From Thorsellia kenyensis (GTDB taxonomy: Bacteria > Pseudomonadota > Gammaproteobacteria > Enterobacterales > Thorselliaceae): a DNA stretch of 64,000 bases. The position numbers and the translations under genes were made by a program. The notes under the pieces are model-generated. The model ran no database searches and was not told the origin of the DNA. It saw only the letters and a program-made list of their open reading frames with translations. This document shows, piece after piece, positions 16,912-25,895 of the stretch (position 1 is the first letter of the stretch; every line of letters begins with the position of its first letter). The stretch is taken from NCBI RefSeq assembly GCF_042432445.1, contig NZ_JBHLXE010000108.1, positions 1-64,000 on the forward strand, written 5' to 3'.

Positions 16912-17787
16912 ATGGCCGGAGCAAAAGAGATACGTTCTAAAATTGCAAGTGTGAAAAATACCCAAAAAATCACAAAAGCAATGGAAATGGTAGCTGCTTC
17001 AAAAATGCGTAAATCTCAAGAACGCATGGCTGCTGGTCGCCCTTATGCTGAAATGATTCATCGTGTTATCAATCACGTAGTCAAGGGCAATCTTGAATAT
17101 AAGCACCCTTATTTAGAAGACCGCGCTCAAAAAAGAGTAGGATACATTATTGTTTCTACAGATCGTGGTTTATGCGGTGGCTTAAATGCAAATTTGTTCA
17201 AAAGTGTATTAGTTGATATTAATGAGAAAATTTCAAAAGGCATCAAGGTTGACGTAGCTTTAATTGGATCTAAAGCCGTAAGTTTTTTTAGTTCTATTAA
17301 AGCAAATATTGTCGCTCAAAACACAAACCTAGGTGATGCGCCTAAATTGGAAGATCTTCTAGGTTTAATTGAAGTCATGGTCAATAAATTTGATGAAGAA
17401 AAAATTGATAAAGTTTATTTAGCTCATAATAAATTCATCAATACCATGTCTCAAGAGGCTATCTTAACGCAACTATTACCTATTATTCCTGATGAAGAGA
17501 TACAATGTGATAAAGAAGTAAAAAATACACCGTGGGATTATTTGTACGAACCAGATCCTAAAGTGTTGTTAGATTTACTTATTCGTCGTTTTGTTGAATC
17601 TCAGGTTTATCAAGGTGTTGCCGAAAATTTAGCGAGCGAACAAGCAGCGAGAATGATAGCTATGAAAGCTGCAACAGATAATGCTGGTGAGATGATAAAC
17701 GAATTACAATTAGTTTATAACAAAGCTCGTCAGGCAAGTATAACGCAAGAATTAACAGAAATTGTGTCAGGTGCCTCAGCGGTTTAA
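16912..17787 (+). CDS. atpG: F0F1 ATP synthase subunit gamma
   Basis: Central rotor shaft of F1; 291 residues (E. coli 287). The N-terminal coiled-coil helix begins GAKEIRSKIASVKNTQKITK and continues with AMEMVAASKMRK; the TDRGLCGGLNANLF motif is at about residue 82, and the C-terminal helix contains SEQAARMIAMKAATDNA. AAGGA stands upstream of the ATG. The gap to atpA (61 bp) holds a stem-loop. Confidence 0.98.
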   Translation: MAGAKEIRSKIASVKNTQKITKAMEMVAASKMRKSQERMAAGRPYAEMIHRVINHVVKGNLEYKHPYLEDRAQKRVGYIIVSTDRGLCGGLNANLFKSVLVDINEKISKGIKVDVALIGSKAVSFFSSIKANIVAQNTNLGDAPKLEDLLGLIEVMVNKFDEEKIDKVYLAHNKFINTMSQEAILTQLLPIIPDEEIQCDKEVKNTPWDYLYEPDPKVLLDLLIRRFVESQVYQGVAENLASEQAARMIAMKAATDNAGEMINELQLVYNKARQASITQELTEIVSGASAV

Positions 17788-17841
17788 GGCTGATAATCAT
17801 TAGCCTTGACAAGGTTAACGCATAAATTTAGAGGATATAAA

Positions 17842-19230
17842 ATGGCTACTGGTAAAATTATCCAGATTATAGGTGCTGTTGTTGACGTAGAATTCCCTCA
17901 GGATTCAGTCCCAAAAGTCTATAATGCACTTGAAATCGAAGGGTTTTCTGAAAGGTTAATCTTAGAAGTTCAGCAGCAATTAGGTGGTGGAATCGTTCGT
18001 TGTATCGCTATGGGTACGTCTGATGGTCTACGTCGTGGATTAGTTGTTAAAGATTTGGGTCACGTAATTGAAGTTCCTGTAGGAACTGAAACATTAGGAC
18101 GTATCATGAATGTCCTTGGTGATCCTATTGATATGAAAGGTCCTATTGGTGAAAAAGAGCGTTGGGGAATACACCGTGCTGCACCAAGTTATGAAGAATT
18201 AGCTAACTCACAAGAATTGTTAGAAACTGGAATCAAAGTTATTGACTTAGTCTGCCCTTTTGCTAAAGGTGGTAAAGTTGGTTTATTTGGTGGTGCCGGT
18301 GTTGGTAAGACAGTAAATATGATGGAATTAATCCGTAATATTGCTATCGAGCATTCAGGTTATTCAGTTTTTGCTGGTGTAGGTGAGCGTACTCGTGAAG
18401 GTAATGACTTCTATCATGAGATGAATGATTCTAATGTACTTGATAAAGTATCTTTAGTTTATGGTCAAATGAATGAACCACCTGGTAACCGTTTACGTGT
18501 TGCTTTGACCGGTCTTACAATGGCTGAAAAGTTCCGTGATGAGGGTCGTGATGTTCTATTATTTGTTGATAACATCTATCGTTACACACTTGCTGGTACC
18601 GAAGTATCGGCTCTTTTAGGTCGTATGCCATCAGCGGTAGGTTACCAACCGACTCTTGCAGAAGAAATGGGAGTGTTACAAGAGCGTATCACTTCGACTA
18701 AAACAGGATCAATTACATCGGTTCAAGCCGTTTACGTTCCTGCGGATGACTTAACAGATCCATCTCCTGCTACAACCTTTGCTCACTTGGATGCAACCGT
18801 TGTTTTAAGTCGTCAAATCGCATCTTTAGGTATTTATCCTGCAGTTGATCCATTAGATTCTTCAAGCCGTCAATTAGACCCATTAGTTGTTGGACAAGAA
18901 CACTATGATACTGCTCGTGGAGTGCAAACAATACTTCAAAGATATCAAGAGTTGAAAGATATCATCGCTATATTAGGTATGGATGAATTATCTGAAGATG
19001 ATAAGTTAGTCGTATCAAGAGCTCGTAAAATTCAACGTTTCTTATCTCAGCCTTTCTTCGTTGCTGAAGTATTTACCGGTTCGCCAGGTAAATATGTACC
19101 TTTAAGCGAAACAATCAGGGGCTTTAAAGGAATTATGAATGGCGAGTACGATGATATTCCTGAACAAGCATTCTATATGGTCGGCTCCATTGACGAAGTA
19201 TTAGAAAAAGCAAAAAAAATGAAATCGTAA
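17842..19230 (+). CDS. atpD: F0F1 ATP synthase subunit beta
   Basis: Catalytic subunit of F1. From the start at 17842 (GAGGA at 17831-17835) the protein has 462 residues and begins MATGKIIQIIGAVVDVEF, as in E. coli AtpD (460); a longer frame from 17806 lacks a ribosome site. The Walker A loop is GGAGVGKTVNMMELI, the catalytic glutamate is in GVGERTREGNDFY, and LLFVDNIYRYTLAGTEVSAL is the Walker B region. A near-perfect hairpin separates it from atpC. Confidence 0.99.
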   Translation: MATGKIIQIIGAVVDVEFPQDSVPKVYNALEIEGFSERLILEVQQQLGGGIVRCIAMGTSDGLRRGLVVKDLGHVIEVPVGTETLGRIMNVLGDPIDMKGPIGEKERWGIHRAAPSYEELANSQELLETGIKVIDLVCPFAKGGKVGLFGGAGVGKTVNMMELIRNIAIEHSGYSVFAGVGERTREGNDFYHEMNDSNVLDKVSLVYGQMNEPPGNRLRVALTGLTMAEKFRDEGRDVLLFVDNIYRYTLAGTEVSALLGRMPSAVGYQPTLAEEMGVLQERITSTKTGSITSVQAVYVPADDLTDPSPATTFAHLDATVVLSRQIASLGIYPAVDPLDSSSRQLDPLVVGQEHYDTARGVQTILQRYQELKDIIAILGMDELSEDDKLVVSRARKIQRFLSQPFFVAEVFTGSPGKYVPLSETIRGFKGIMNGEYDDIPEQAFYMVGSIDEVLEKAKKMKS

Positions 19231-19237
19231 AAAGTCA

Positions 19238-19259
19238 CACCCATTGATATCAGTGGGTG
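19238..19259 (+). promoter_or_regulatory. Stem-loop between atpD and atpC, next to the atpC ribosome site
   Basis: CACCCATTG and CAGTGGGTG flank an ATAT loop to give a 9-bp stem with one T-G pair. It ends three bases before the GGAG (19262-19265) that serves atpC, so folding could hinder or position ribosomes. No T-run follows. Confidence 0.55.
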
Positions 19260-19271
19260 ATGGAGAAAAAT

Positions 19272-19712
19272 ATGGCAAAGACTTTTATACTAGATGTAGT
19301 GAGTGCTGAGGCTTCTTTGTTTAATGGAGAAGCTAAGAGAATCCAAATCACGGGGAGTGAAGGTGAGCTTGGTATTCATCCTGATCACACACCTTTGCTT
19401 ACTGCGATAAAGCCGGGTTTAGTCAGAATTGTTAAGAAAGATGACACAGAAGAGTTAATTTACCTAAGTGGTGGTATTCTTGAGGTGCAACCTAAACGTG
19501 TTATTGTACTGTCTGATTCAGCTATTTACGGCGAAGAGATTAGTGAAGAACGTGCCTTAGCTTCTAAACAGCGTGCTGAAGCACAACTTGCTAAGCATGC
19601 AAGCGATATAGATCAAGCAGAAGCAGAAGCACAATTATCTCGTGCTTTAGCTAAACTTAAAGTTATTGAGCTTGTTAAAATGCAAGAGAAAAGTTCTAAA
19701 AGAAAACGTTAA
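19272..19712 (+). CDS. atpC: F0F1 ATP synthase subunit epsilon
   Basis: Rotor-base subunit that can inhibit ATP hydrolysis; about 146 residues from the start at 19272. That start is preferred over GTG/ATG at 19257/19260 because GGAG (19262-19265) is correctly spaced and MAKTFILDVVSAE aligns with E. coli AtpC. The beta-sandwich has GSEGELGIHPDHTPLLTAIK and IYLSGGILEVQP; the C-terminal helical pair follows and ends in a Lys/Arg-rich tail (EKSSKRKR). Last gene of the operon, followed by a strong terminator. Confidence 0.96.
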   Translation: MAKTFILDVVSAEASLFNGEAKRIQITGSEGELGIHPDHTPLLTAIKPGLVRIVKKDDTEELIYLSGGILEVQPKRVIVLSDSAIYGEEISEERALASKQRAEAQLAKHASDIDQAEAEAQLSRALAKLKVIELVKMQEKSSKRKR

Positions 19713-19730
19713 GTTTTTTGTTATTCTAAG

Positions 19731-19752
19731 CGCTCCTCCGGGAGCGTTTTTT
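19731..19752 (+). terminator. Rho-independent terminator of the atp operon
   Basis: CGCTCC (19731-19736), TCCG loop, GGAGCG (19741-19746), then six T residues. Confidence 0.9.
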
Positions 19753-19891
19753 ATATCTTTCAAAGCCCTACTTTTTACACAAATACTCAATTCCTAACTC
19801 TGAATTTTATTCAATTTTATATTTCCTTAGAAGCAAAATGCATATATTGTTAATTTTTGTGAATATTTAAGCGTACCCTACGATAATTTAG

Positions 19892-19897
19892 TATAAT
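19892..19897 (+). promoter_or_regulatory. Candidate -10 box of the argR promoter
   Basis: A perfect TATAAT lies 52 bp before the argR ATG and downstream of the atp terminator. No good -35 hexamer is seen at the usual distance, so the site is tentative; ArgR autoregulation through ARG boxes is known in E. coli but I could not delimit boxes here. Confidence 0.4.
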
Positions 19898-19948
19898 CGG
19901 TAGAAATAAGTGAAATTTTTCATTCTATGTTCCTACAGGAAATTACAT

Positions 19949-20410
19949 ATGACAGCAAAACCAGATGATTTAATTAAAGCATTTAGAGCTATTTTGAAAG
20001 AAGAAAAATTTGGCTCGCAAAGTGAAATTGTTGCTGCATTACAAAATAAAGGATTTAATATCAATCAATCTAAAGTTTCTAGGATGCTGACTAAATTTGG
20101 CGCTTTAAGAATGCGTAATGCTAAACAGGAAGTTGTATATTGTTTACCTCAAGATGGCAGTATTCCAACTGCAACCAGTCCTTTAAAAAATTTAGTTCTT
20201 GATGTGGATTATAACGATTCATTAGTTGTCATTCATACCAGCCCCGGTGCAGCACAGCTAATAGCTCGCCTACTTGATTCTTTGGGTAAAAATGGAGGGA
20301 TTTTAGGTAATATTGCTGGGGATGATACTATTTTCACAACACCTACTAAAAAAGTCTCCGTAAAACAACTTTATCAGTCTATTTTAGAGTTATTCGAGCA
20401 AGAACTTTAA
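19949..20410 (+). CDS. argR: Arginine repressor ArgR
   Basis: Hexameric L-arginine-responsive regulator of arginine biosynthesis that also serves plasmid and phage recombination in E. coli. From the start at 19949 (AGGA at 19937-19940) it has 153 residues, the normal length, and begins MTAKPDDLIKAFRAILK; the longer frame from 19910 is unlikely. The N-terminal winged helix contains QSEIVAALQNKGFNINQSKV with SRMLTKFGA, and the C-terminal arginine-binding and oligomerisation domain has IHTSPGAAQLIARLLD and GNIAGDDTIFTTP. Confidence 0.97.
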   Translation: MTAKPDDLIKAFRAILKEEKFGSQSEIVAALQNKGFNINQSKVSRMLTKFGALRMRNAKQEVVYCLPQDGSIPTATSPLKNLVLDVDYNDSLVVIHTSPGAAQLIARLLDSLGKNGGILGNIAGDDTIFTTPTKKVSVKQLYQSILELFEQEL

Positions 20411-20565
20411 TGTTTACACAGGTTCTAATTGCTTAAATCATAAATCCCCTTTAAAATTAGAAGAGGCGTTGAGTATTTAAACGCAAGACAAGTTTTATTG
20501 GTCTGTATAAACACTTCTAATAAAATACAACATTTATATTTACAAGTTTTTTAAAAGGATAAAAG

Positions 20566-21093
20566 ATGAGTTTACTGAACGTACCTGCAGGTAAATCACT
20601 GCCAGATGATATTTTTGTTATAATTGAAATTCCAGCGAATGCTGATCCTGTTAAATATGAAATTGATAAAGAAACAGGCGCACTCTTTGTAGATAGATTT
20701 ATGGGGACATCTATGTCATATCCATGTAACTATGGCTATATTAATAACACTTTATCATTAGATGGCGATCCGGTAGATGTTTTAGTGCCAACGCCTTTTC
20801 CTTTACAGCCAGGATCAGTTATCCGTTGTCGTCCCGTAGGTGTATTGAAGATGACAGATGATGCTGGTGAAGATGCTAAACTAATCGCCGTCCCTCATGA
20901 AAAAATGAGTAAAGATTATGGGCATATTCAAGATATTGACGATGTACCTTCTTCATTAAAAGCTCGTATTGAACACTTTTTCTCTCATTATAAAGATCTA
21001 GAAGCCGGTAAATGGGTTAAAATTGATGGTTGGGCTGATGCAGCAGCAGCTCGTCAAGAGATACTTGACTCCTTTGAGCGTGCTAAATCTTAA
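20566..21093 (+). CDS. ppa: Inorganic pyrophosphatase
   Basis: Cytosolic family I enzyme hydrolysing pyrophosphate to phosphate. The 175-residue length and sequence track E. coli Ppa (176). Active-site groups are visible in EIPANADPVKYEIDK, GYINNTLSLDGDPVDVLV (metal-binding aspartates) and EDAKLIAVP. AAAAGGA precedes the ATG. It stands alone between argR and ratA. Confidence 0.98.
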   Translation: MSLLNVPAGKSLPDDIFVIIEIPANADPVKYEIDKETGALFVDRFMGTSMSYPCNYGYINNTLSLDGDPVDVLVPTPFPLQPGSVIRCRPVGVLKMTDDAGEDAKLIAVPHEKMSKDYGHIQDIDDVPSSLKARIEHFFSHYKDLEAGKWVKIDGWADAAAARQEILDSFERAKS

Positions 21094-21164
21094 TAAATAT
21101 ATTAATTCTTTTAGAAGTCATTAAGCTTTGATGCTTTTTGACTTTAAATTTTTGGACCGTAAAT

Positions 21165-21596
21165 ATGCCTAGTATCAGTCGATCAGCATTAGTTTCTTTT
21201 AGCACGAAGCAAATGTTTGATTTAGTTAACGATGTACCTTCTTATCCACAATTTATTCCTGGTTGTGTAGGGGCTAATATTATTAGTCATCTAGAAAATG
21301 AAATGGTAGCTTCCATGGATGTAGAAAAGCTAGGCATAAAAAAAACATTCGTCACTCGAAATGAGCTTCATGATAGTCAGTTAATAAAATTAAATTTAGT
21401 CAATGGCCCTTTTAAACATCTTACAGGAGAGTGGGTATTCACTTCTTTGGCTGAAAATGCGTGTAAGATAGAATTTAATTTGCAGTTCGAGTTTACTAAT
21501 AAACTCATAGAACTTGCATTTGGCAAGGTATTCAATGAACTTGCCATTAATATGGTTAATGCATTCGTTGCCAGAGCTAAGGCAATTTATAATTAA
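21165..21596 (+). CDS. ratA: RatA family toxin / coenzyme Q-binding START-like protein
   Basis: START-like (polyketide cyclase-type) protein of 143 residues. E. coli RatA has been reported to block 70S formation, and mitochondrial and bacterial relatives bind ubiquinone (Coq10 family). The start at 21165 gives MPSISRSALVSFSTKQMFDL, matching the family; a TTG start at 21138 is not supported. Typical blocks are VNDVPSYPQFIPGC and the NGPFKHLTGEWVF segment. rnfH follows 5 bp later, the conserved ratA-rnfH pair. Confidence 0.93.
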   Translation: MPSISRSALVSFSTKQMFDLVNDVPSYPQFIPGCVGANIISHLENEMVASMDVEKLGIKKTFVTRNELHDSQLIKLNLVNGPFKHLTGEWVFTSLAENACKIEFNLQFEFTNKLIELAFGKVFNELAINMVNAFVARAKAIYN

Positions 21597-21601
21597 TTTT
21601 T

Positions 21602-21898
21602 ATGGAAAATTTTACAATTCAAGTCGTTTATGCTTTACCTCATAAACAATATTTGTTCGATGTCTCTGTAAATAGTCTTGATACCGTCAAAGACGCTATT
21701 CTTAAATCCCCTTTACTTAGTTATTGCGAAGAAATAAATATTAATGAAGTTAAGGTGGGTATTTTTAGTCGTATTGTCAAATTAGATGATTTTGTAAAAT
21801 CAGGTGATAGGATTGAAATTTATCGACCCTTGATTGCCGATCCTAAAGAATTGAGAAGAATGCGTGCTAAACGAGCCGAACAAACCGAGTCCAAATAG
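21602..21898 (+). CDS. rnfH: RnfH family ubiquitin-like protein
   Basis: Beta-grasp fold protein of 98 residues with unclear function; the name comes from genes near rnf operons in other species. It matches E. coli RnfH in QVVYALPHKQYL, INEVKVGIFSR and the strongly conserved DGD-like region, here SGDRIEIYRPLIADPKELRR. It is transcribed with ratA (5-bp gap), and a terminator-type hairpin overlaps its last codons. Confidence 0.93.
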   Translation: MENFTIQVVYALPHKQYLFDVSVNSLDTVKDAILKSPLLSYCEEININEVKVGIFSRIVKLDDFVKSGDRIEIYRPLIADPKELRRMRAKRAEQTESK

Positions 21899-21909
21899 TT
21901 CGGTTTTTT
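21882..21909 (+). terminator. Terminator overlapping the rnfH 3' end
   Basis: AAACCGA (21882-21888) pairs with TCGGTTT (21900-21906), followed by further T residues. The left arm and loop lie within the rnfH coding sequence. Confidence 0.7.
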
Positions 21910-21929
21910 AATTCAGAGGGTAAATTTTC

Positions 21930-22715
21930 ATGTCACTATTAATTCTTATTTCTCCTGCTAAAACATTGGATTATGAATCCGATTTACCAAGCCTAAATTA
22001 TTCCGAACCTCAGTTTTTAGATAATTCTGAAGCATTAATTGAAGTCTGTAAAGAATTGGCCCCTGATGAGTTAGCCCGTTTAATGAAAATCAGTGATAAG
22101 CTTGCTTCTCTTAATGTAGCACGCTTTGCTTCATGGGAAAAATCAATAGATTTTACCGTGGCTAGGCAAGCGATATTTGCCTTTCAAGGAGACGTTTATC
22201 AGGGGCTAAATGCCTCGTCTTTAACCGAACAAGACTTATTGTTTGCTCAAAATCATTTAAAAATATTATCTGGCTTATATGGGATTTTAAGACCACTAGA
22301 TCTTATGCGCCCTTACCGTCTTGAAATGGGTACTAAACTTCAGAATAAAAAAGGAAAAAATTTATATGAGTTTTGGGGCACGCTTTTGACTCAGTATATC
22401 AATGACTATGCAAAAAAAGGAAATATTGAATATCTTGTGAATTTAGCTTCCGATGAATATTTTAATGTGATTAAGCCTAAATTACTGAATATCCCTATTA
22501 TAAAGCCTGTTTTTTTAGATGAAAAAAATGGTCAATTTAAGACCATAAGTTTTTATGCCAAAAGAGCACGTGGTTTAATGAGCCGATATATTATTACTAA
22601 TAAAATTGTTCATAAAGAGGCATTAAAAGCGTTTAATATTGAAGGTTACTCCTATTCAAAAGATGAATCATCCGATGGGGAGTATGTGTTCAAAAGAAAT
22701 GAAATTATAGGGTAA
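21930..22715 (+). CDS. yaaA: Peroxide stress protein YaaA
   Basis: DUF328/UPF0246 family DNA-binding protein that limits intracellular free iron under H2O2 stress in E. coli. The 261 residues begin with the family signature LLILISPAKTLDYESDLP, followed by LSGLYGILRPLDLMRPYRLEMGT cut to its core LYGILRPLDLMRPYRLEMG, NLASDEYFNVIKP and KRARGLMSRYI. E. coli YaaA is 258 residues. yacG starts 23 bp downstream. Confidence 0.96.
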   Translation: MSLLILISPAKTLDYESDLPSLNYSEPQFLDNSEALIEVCKELAPDELARLMKISDKLASLNVARFASWEKSIDFTVARQAIFAFQGDVYQGLNASSLTEQDLLFAQNHLKILSGLYGILRPLDLMRPYRLEMGTKLQNKKGKNLYEFWGTLLTQYINDYAKKGNIEYLVNLASDEYFNVIKPKLLNIPIIKPVFLDEKNGQFKTISFYAKRARGLMSRYIITNKIVHKEALKAFNIEGYSYSKDESSDGEYVFKRNEIIG

Positions 22716-22738
22716 ATGAATCTTAAAGAGAGTTCTTG

Positions 22739-22939
22739 ATGAGTAATTTAATCATAGTTAAATGTCCTACTTGCCAAACAGATGTAGTTTTTGCTCACAT
22801 CAGTCCGTTTAGACCATTTTGCTCTAAGCGTTGTCAATTGATTGATTTAGGCGAGTGGGCTGATGAGAAGAAATCAATCCCAGGATCTCCTGTGTTAGAT
22901 GAAGGAGAATTTTGGGAGAAAGATTTAGATAATCAATAA
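22739..22939 (+). CDS. yacG: DNA gyrase inhibitor YacG
   Basis: Small zinc protein that binds GyrB and inhibits gyrase in E. coli. The 66-residue length is right. Four zinc ligands are Cys9, Cys12, Cys28 and Cys32 in the pattern KCPTC and FCSKRCQLIDLGEW. The ATG at 22739 is chosen over a TTG three bases upstream, with AAAGAGAG as ribosome site. In E. coli yacG sits with zapD and coaE, so this position beside yaaA differs. Confidence 0.95.
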   Translation: MSNLIIVKCPTCQTDVVFAHISPFRPFCSKRCQLIDLGEWADEKKSIPGSPVLDEGEFWEKDLDNQ

Positions 22940-22963
22940 ATAGTAAAGAAAGACTATGAATTT

Positions 22964-23788
22964 TTAATATCCTTTTGCTTCTTTATCAATCTGATAGAAA
23001 GGCGTTTCAATACGTGTTACTTTAGTACTAAAACTGCCATTTAGGTTTAATTCAAATTCTCTAAATCCAGGGTAATTCACATCAAGTGAAAATTGATCGG
23101 ATTGAGGTAAAAACTGTATTGATGTTGATGGTGTTGAATAAAAAGGCCAACTAAGCCATGAACTATTGATTTCTTGATGAATATGTCCACAGATCACAGC
23201 TTTGATCCCCTCATGCTTTTCTAAAATTTTAGCCAGTGCGTCGCTATTTTGTAATTTATGTTCATCAAGCCATGCTGAACCACATTCTTTAGGATTATGA
23301 TGAATAAATATGAGGGTATTTTTATCTTTTGATTCATGTAATGTATTATCCAAAAAATCTAATTGCTTATCATTTAGCATTCCTTTAGGGTAGCCTTTAA
23401 ATTGACTATCTAATAAAACTAATTGCCAATTGTTATTCACTACAATAGTTTTTGATTGAAAAATTGTTTTATTGGTTAGAAGTTTTTGCATGAGTGATTG
23501 TTCATCATGATTACCTGGGATCCATACCAAAGGGGTTTCTAATTTTTCAATTTCCTGCATAAAATGTGTGTATGATAGCTCTGTTTGATCTTGGCTAATA
23601 TCTCCGCTACAGACAATTAAATGGTATTTTTTACCCAACGCTAAAATTTTATTAATTACAGCATGAAAAGTTTTAAATGTTGGGATCCCAAGCAACTTCT
23701 CTTCTTTATCCGCAAAAAGATGAGTGTCTGTGATTTGAAGAATATTTATTTTTTCATCACTTATGGATAGATTGAGTATTGAATCCAA
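22964..23788 (-). CDS. cpdA: 3',5'-cyclic-AMP phosphodiesterase CpdA
   Basis: Calcineurin-like metallophosphoesterase that degrades cAMP. All metal motifs are visible: ITDTHLF (D-x-H), VCSGDISQD (GD), WIPGNHDE (GNHD), FIHHNP and CGHIHQE (GHxH). The 274 residues match E. coli CpdA (275). The start is TTG at 23788, about ten bases after an AAGGA site; no ATG is available nearby. It is oriented against yacG and divergent from the hydrolase gene at 24148. Presence of CpdA implies cAMP-CRP signalling in this organism. Confidence 0.93.
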   Translation of the reverse strand: MDSILNLSISDEKINILQITDTHLFADKEEKLLGIPTFKTFHAVINKILALGKKYHLIVCSGDISQDQTELSYTHFMQEIEKLETPLVWIPGNHDEQSLMQKLLTNKTIFQSKTIVVNNNWQLVLLDSQFKGYPKGMLNDKQLDFLDNTLHESKDKNTLIFIHHNPKECGSAWLDEHKLQNSDALAKILEKHEGIKAVICGHIHQEINSSWLSWPFYSTPSTSIQFLPQSDQFSLDVNYPGFREFELNLNGSFSTKVTRIETPFYQIDKEAKGY

Positions 23789-24147
23789 TTCGAAATTTCC
23801 TTATCCTTTAATTGTTTTTTATAAGATCAACTTAAATGTTGAATTCGATAATATCTATATTTATTGCGTTAATCTCTTGAAAAAATCCATAGTGATTATT
23901 GCTAATTGAATAATATCTGATTTTGACGAATAAAATCTGCCTGTAATGACACATTTTTAATAAAAAATGTTTAAAATGTATATAAATGCGATATTTTTGT
24001 TCATAATTTAACTTAGATCACATTAAATAGGTGATTGAATCATTAAAAATAACTTGGAAAACTTTGGATAGTTAAGTGATATAGTATCAATTATCAAATA
24101 ATAGAAAAATATAAAAAAATATTTTATTAAATAGGAGTTGTTGGCAT
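23789..24147. other. Divergent intergenic region cpdA / hydrolase
   Basis: No gene is seen in these 359 bp. It must hold the two divergent promoters. TAGATCACATT at 24014-24024 fits one half of a CRP site, but the other half is poor, so I do not call a CRP site. Confidence 0.5.
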
Positions 24148-25770
24148 ATGTCAGTCAGATTAATTAAGCGTTGGACTAAAAGATTATTGATGTTAGCACT
24201 TGTTGCTTTGTGTACTTTTATGGTCATACGTATCTATGATTCTCAAAGAGGGCTTCGTCTTGAAGTTTGGCATCGATACGTGCCAAATGAATTAACGGCT
24301 GAAGAAATTGATAAGATGTCATTTGCAGAATATTTAAAAGAAGAAGAACGTATTTTTCTTGAAGTTAAGCAAAATGTTGTTATGCCATTAGCTCAAGGTC
24401 AGACTCTTTCAGTATCTGATATAGATGGATTTGATGACGAGATGGAAATAGACGACACCTTAGTTGCTGAAAAAAATTGGAAGGATTATTTCTCTGGCCT
24501 TAAAAAGAAGAGTTCAGAATTAGGCATAAATGGCATTCCCTTAAATAGATATTTAGAAGAAAGTGCAGTTTATCCTGGCAATTTTGAACAAGATTGGAAT
24601 AGAACGTATATTATGAAACCCGACAATGATCTGTTTCCTAAGCCTAGAGGTGCTGTTGTTTTACTTCATGGCTTAACAGATACGCCTTATAGTTTAAGAA
24701 ACATGGCGGATTTATATCGTCAAAAAGGGTTTATTGCTATTGGCTTAAGATTGCCAGCGCATGGTACTGTCCCTGCTGCATTAAGTAAGGTTGATTGGGA
24801 AGATTGGTTAGCTGCTACAAGATTGGGTGTGAGGGAGGCTCAACGATTAATTCCAGAGAATGCACCTTTACATATCGTTGGTTTTTCAAATGGTGGTGCA
24901 CTTGCTATGAAGTATGCACTAGATGCAATTGAAGATCCTAATTTAGTCAAACCAGATCACTTAGTGTTAATTTCGCCTATGATTGGTATTACTTCTTTTG
25001 CTAGATTTGCGGGGATTGCAGGATGGCCTGCAGTTTTTCCTCCTTTTGCTAAAGCAGCTTGGTTGAGTGTGTTACCAGAGTTTAATCCGTTTAAGTACAA
25101 CTCATTCCCTGTTAATGGTGCAAGACAATCTCACTTATTAACAAGTGTACTTCAGCAGCAGATTTCTGATTTTTCTAATAGAGATTTATTAAAAGATTTA
25201 CCCCCGGTTGTTACTTTTCAATCAGTTGTTGATTTTACAGTCAGCACAAGAGCAGTAATTACAGCGCTTTATAATAAATTACCAGCTAATGGCAGTGAAT
25301 TAATTCTATTTGATATTAATCGTGCTGCTAATTTTGATATTTTAATGCGTTCCTCAACCATTTCTAATGTTGATCAATTATTACCCCAAACGCCTAGAAA
25401 TTATGATGCAACTGTCATCACTAATCGTGAAAAATATAATAGTGAAGTAGTTGCTAGAACTGAAAAAGCATTAACGAATGAGGCAATAGTTGAACCACTT
25501 GGGATGAATTACCCTAGTGAATTTTTCTCTCTATCTCATGTGGCTATTCCATTTTCAGCAAACGATCCTTTATATGGTAGTTCACCCTCTAATCCAACTC
25601 AATATGGGATTAATTTAGGGAGCTTAGCTGTAAGAGGTGAGCGTTCTGTTTTATTAGTCGACTTAGATACATTGTTAAGAGCCTCTTCAAATCCATTTTA
25701 TGAGTATATGACACAGCGAATAGCAGATGATGTTGATGAATCAATTGAAGCCGTAAAAGTAATGCCTTAA
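24148..25770 (+). CDS. Membrane-anchored alpha/beta hydrolase of unknown substrate
   Basis: A 540-residue protein with basic N-terminus and one membrane helix at about residues 12-28 (LLMLALVALCTFMVI), so the body is probably periplasmic. The hydrolase fold starts near residue 165 with GAVVLLHGLTDTPYS (oxyanion region). The nucleophile is Ser247 in GFSNGG; likely partners are Asp362 in FQSVVDFTVS and His464 in SLSHVAIP. The first 140 residues and the acidic stretch around residues 95-110 are outside the fold. Lipase, esterase or thioesterase activity is possible; no symbol is justified. Monocistronic, with GGAG before the ATG. Confidence 0.8.
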   Translation: MSVRLIKRWTKRLLMLALVALCTFMVIRIYDSQRGLRLEVWHRYVPNELTAEEIDKMSFAEYLKEEERIFLEVKQNVVMPLAQGQTLSVSDIDGFDDEMEIDDTLVAEKNWKDYFSGLKKKSSELGINGIPLNRYLEESAVYPGNFEQDWNRTYIMKPDNDLFPKPRGAVVLLHGLTDTPYSLRNMADLYRQKGFIAIGLRLPAHGTVPAALSKVDWEDWLAATRLGVREAQRLIPENAPLHIVGFSNGGALAMKYALDAIEDPNLVKPDHLVLISPMIGITSFARFAGIAGWPAVFPPFAKAAWLSVLPEFNPFKYNSFPVNGARQSHLLTSVLQQQISDFSNRDLLKDLPPVVTFQSVVDFTVSTRAVITALYNKLPANGSELILFDINRAANFDILMRSSTISNVDQLLPQTPRNYDATVITNREKYNSEVVARTEKALTNEAIVEPLGMNYPSEFFSLSHVAIPFSANDPLYGSSPSNPTQYGINLGSLAVRGERSVLLVDLDTLLRASSNPFYEYMTQRIADDVDESIEAVKVMP

Positions 25771-25836
25771 ATAAATCCTTAAATACGATATACAGATATT
25801 ATTTAATGATTTGAAAAAAATCTGCGCGTTAAAATA

Positions 25837-25845
25837 TGGTATAAT
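25837..25845 (+). promoter_or_regulatory. Extended -10 promoter of sspA
   Basis: TGGTATAAT is a perfect extended -10 (TG-N-TATAAT), 51 bp before the sspA start. A TTGAAA at 25811-25816 is too far (23 bp) to be a standard -35, which extended -10 promoters do not strictly need. Confidence 0.6.
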
Positions 25846-25895
25846 ATTTAATAATTTTAAGAGTAAAGAGTATTTAAGCGTTTTTCGGAGGATTT

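Noticed and set aside
24014..24024. CRP site between cpdA and the hydrolase gene
   Set aside because: TAGATCACATT is a good half-site, but the opposite half matches only three of five key bases.
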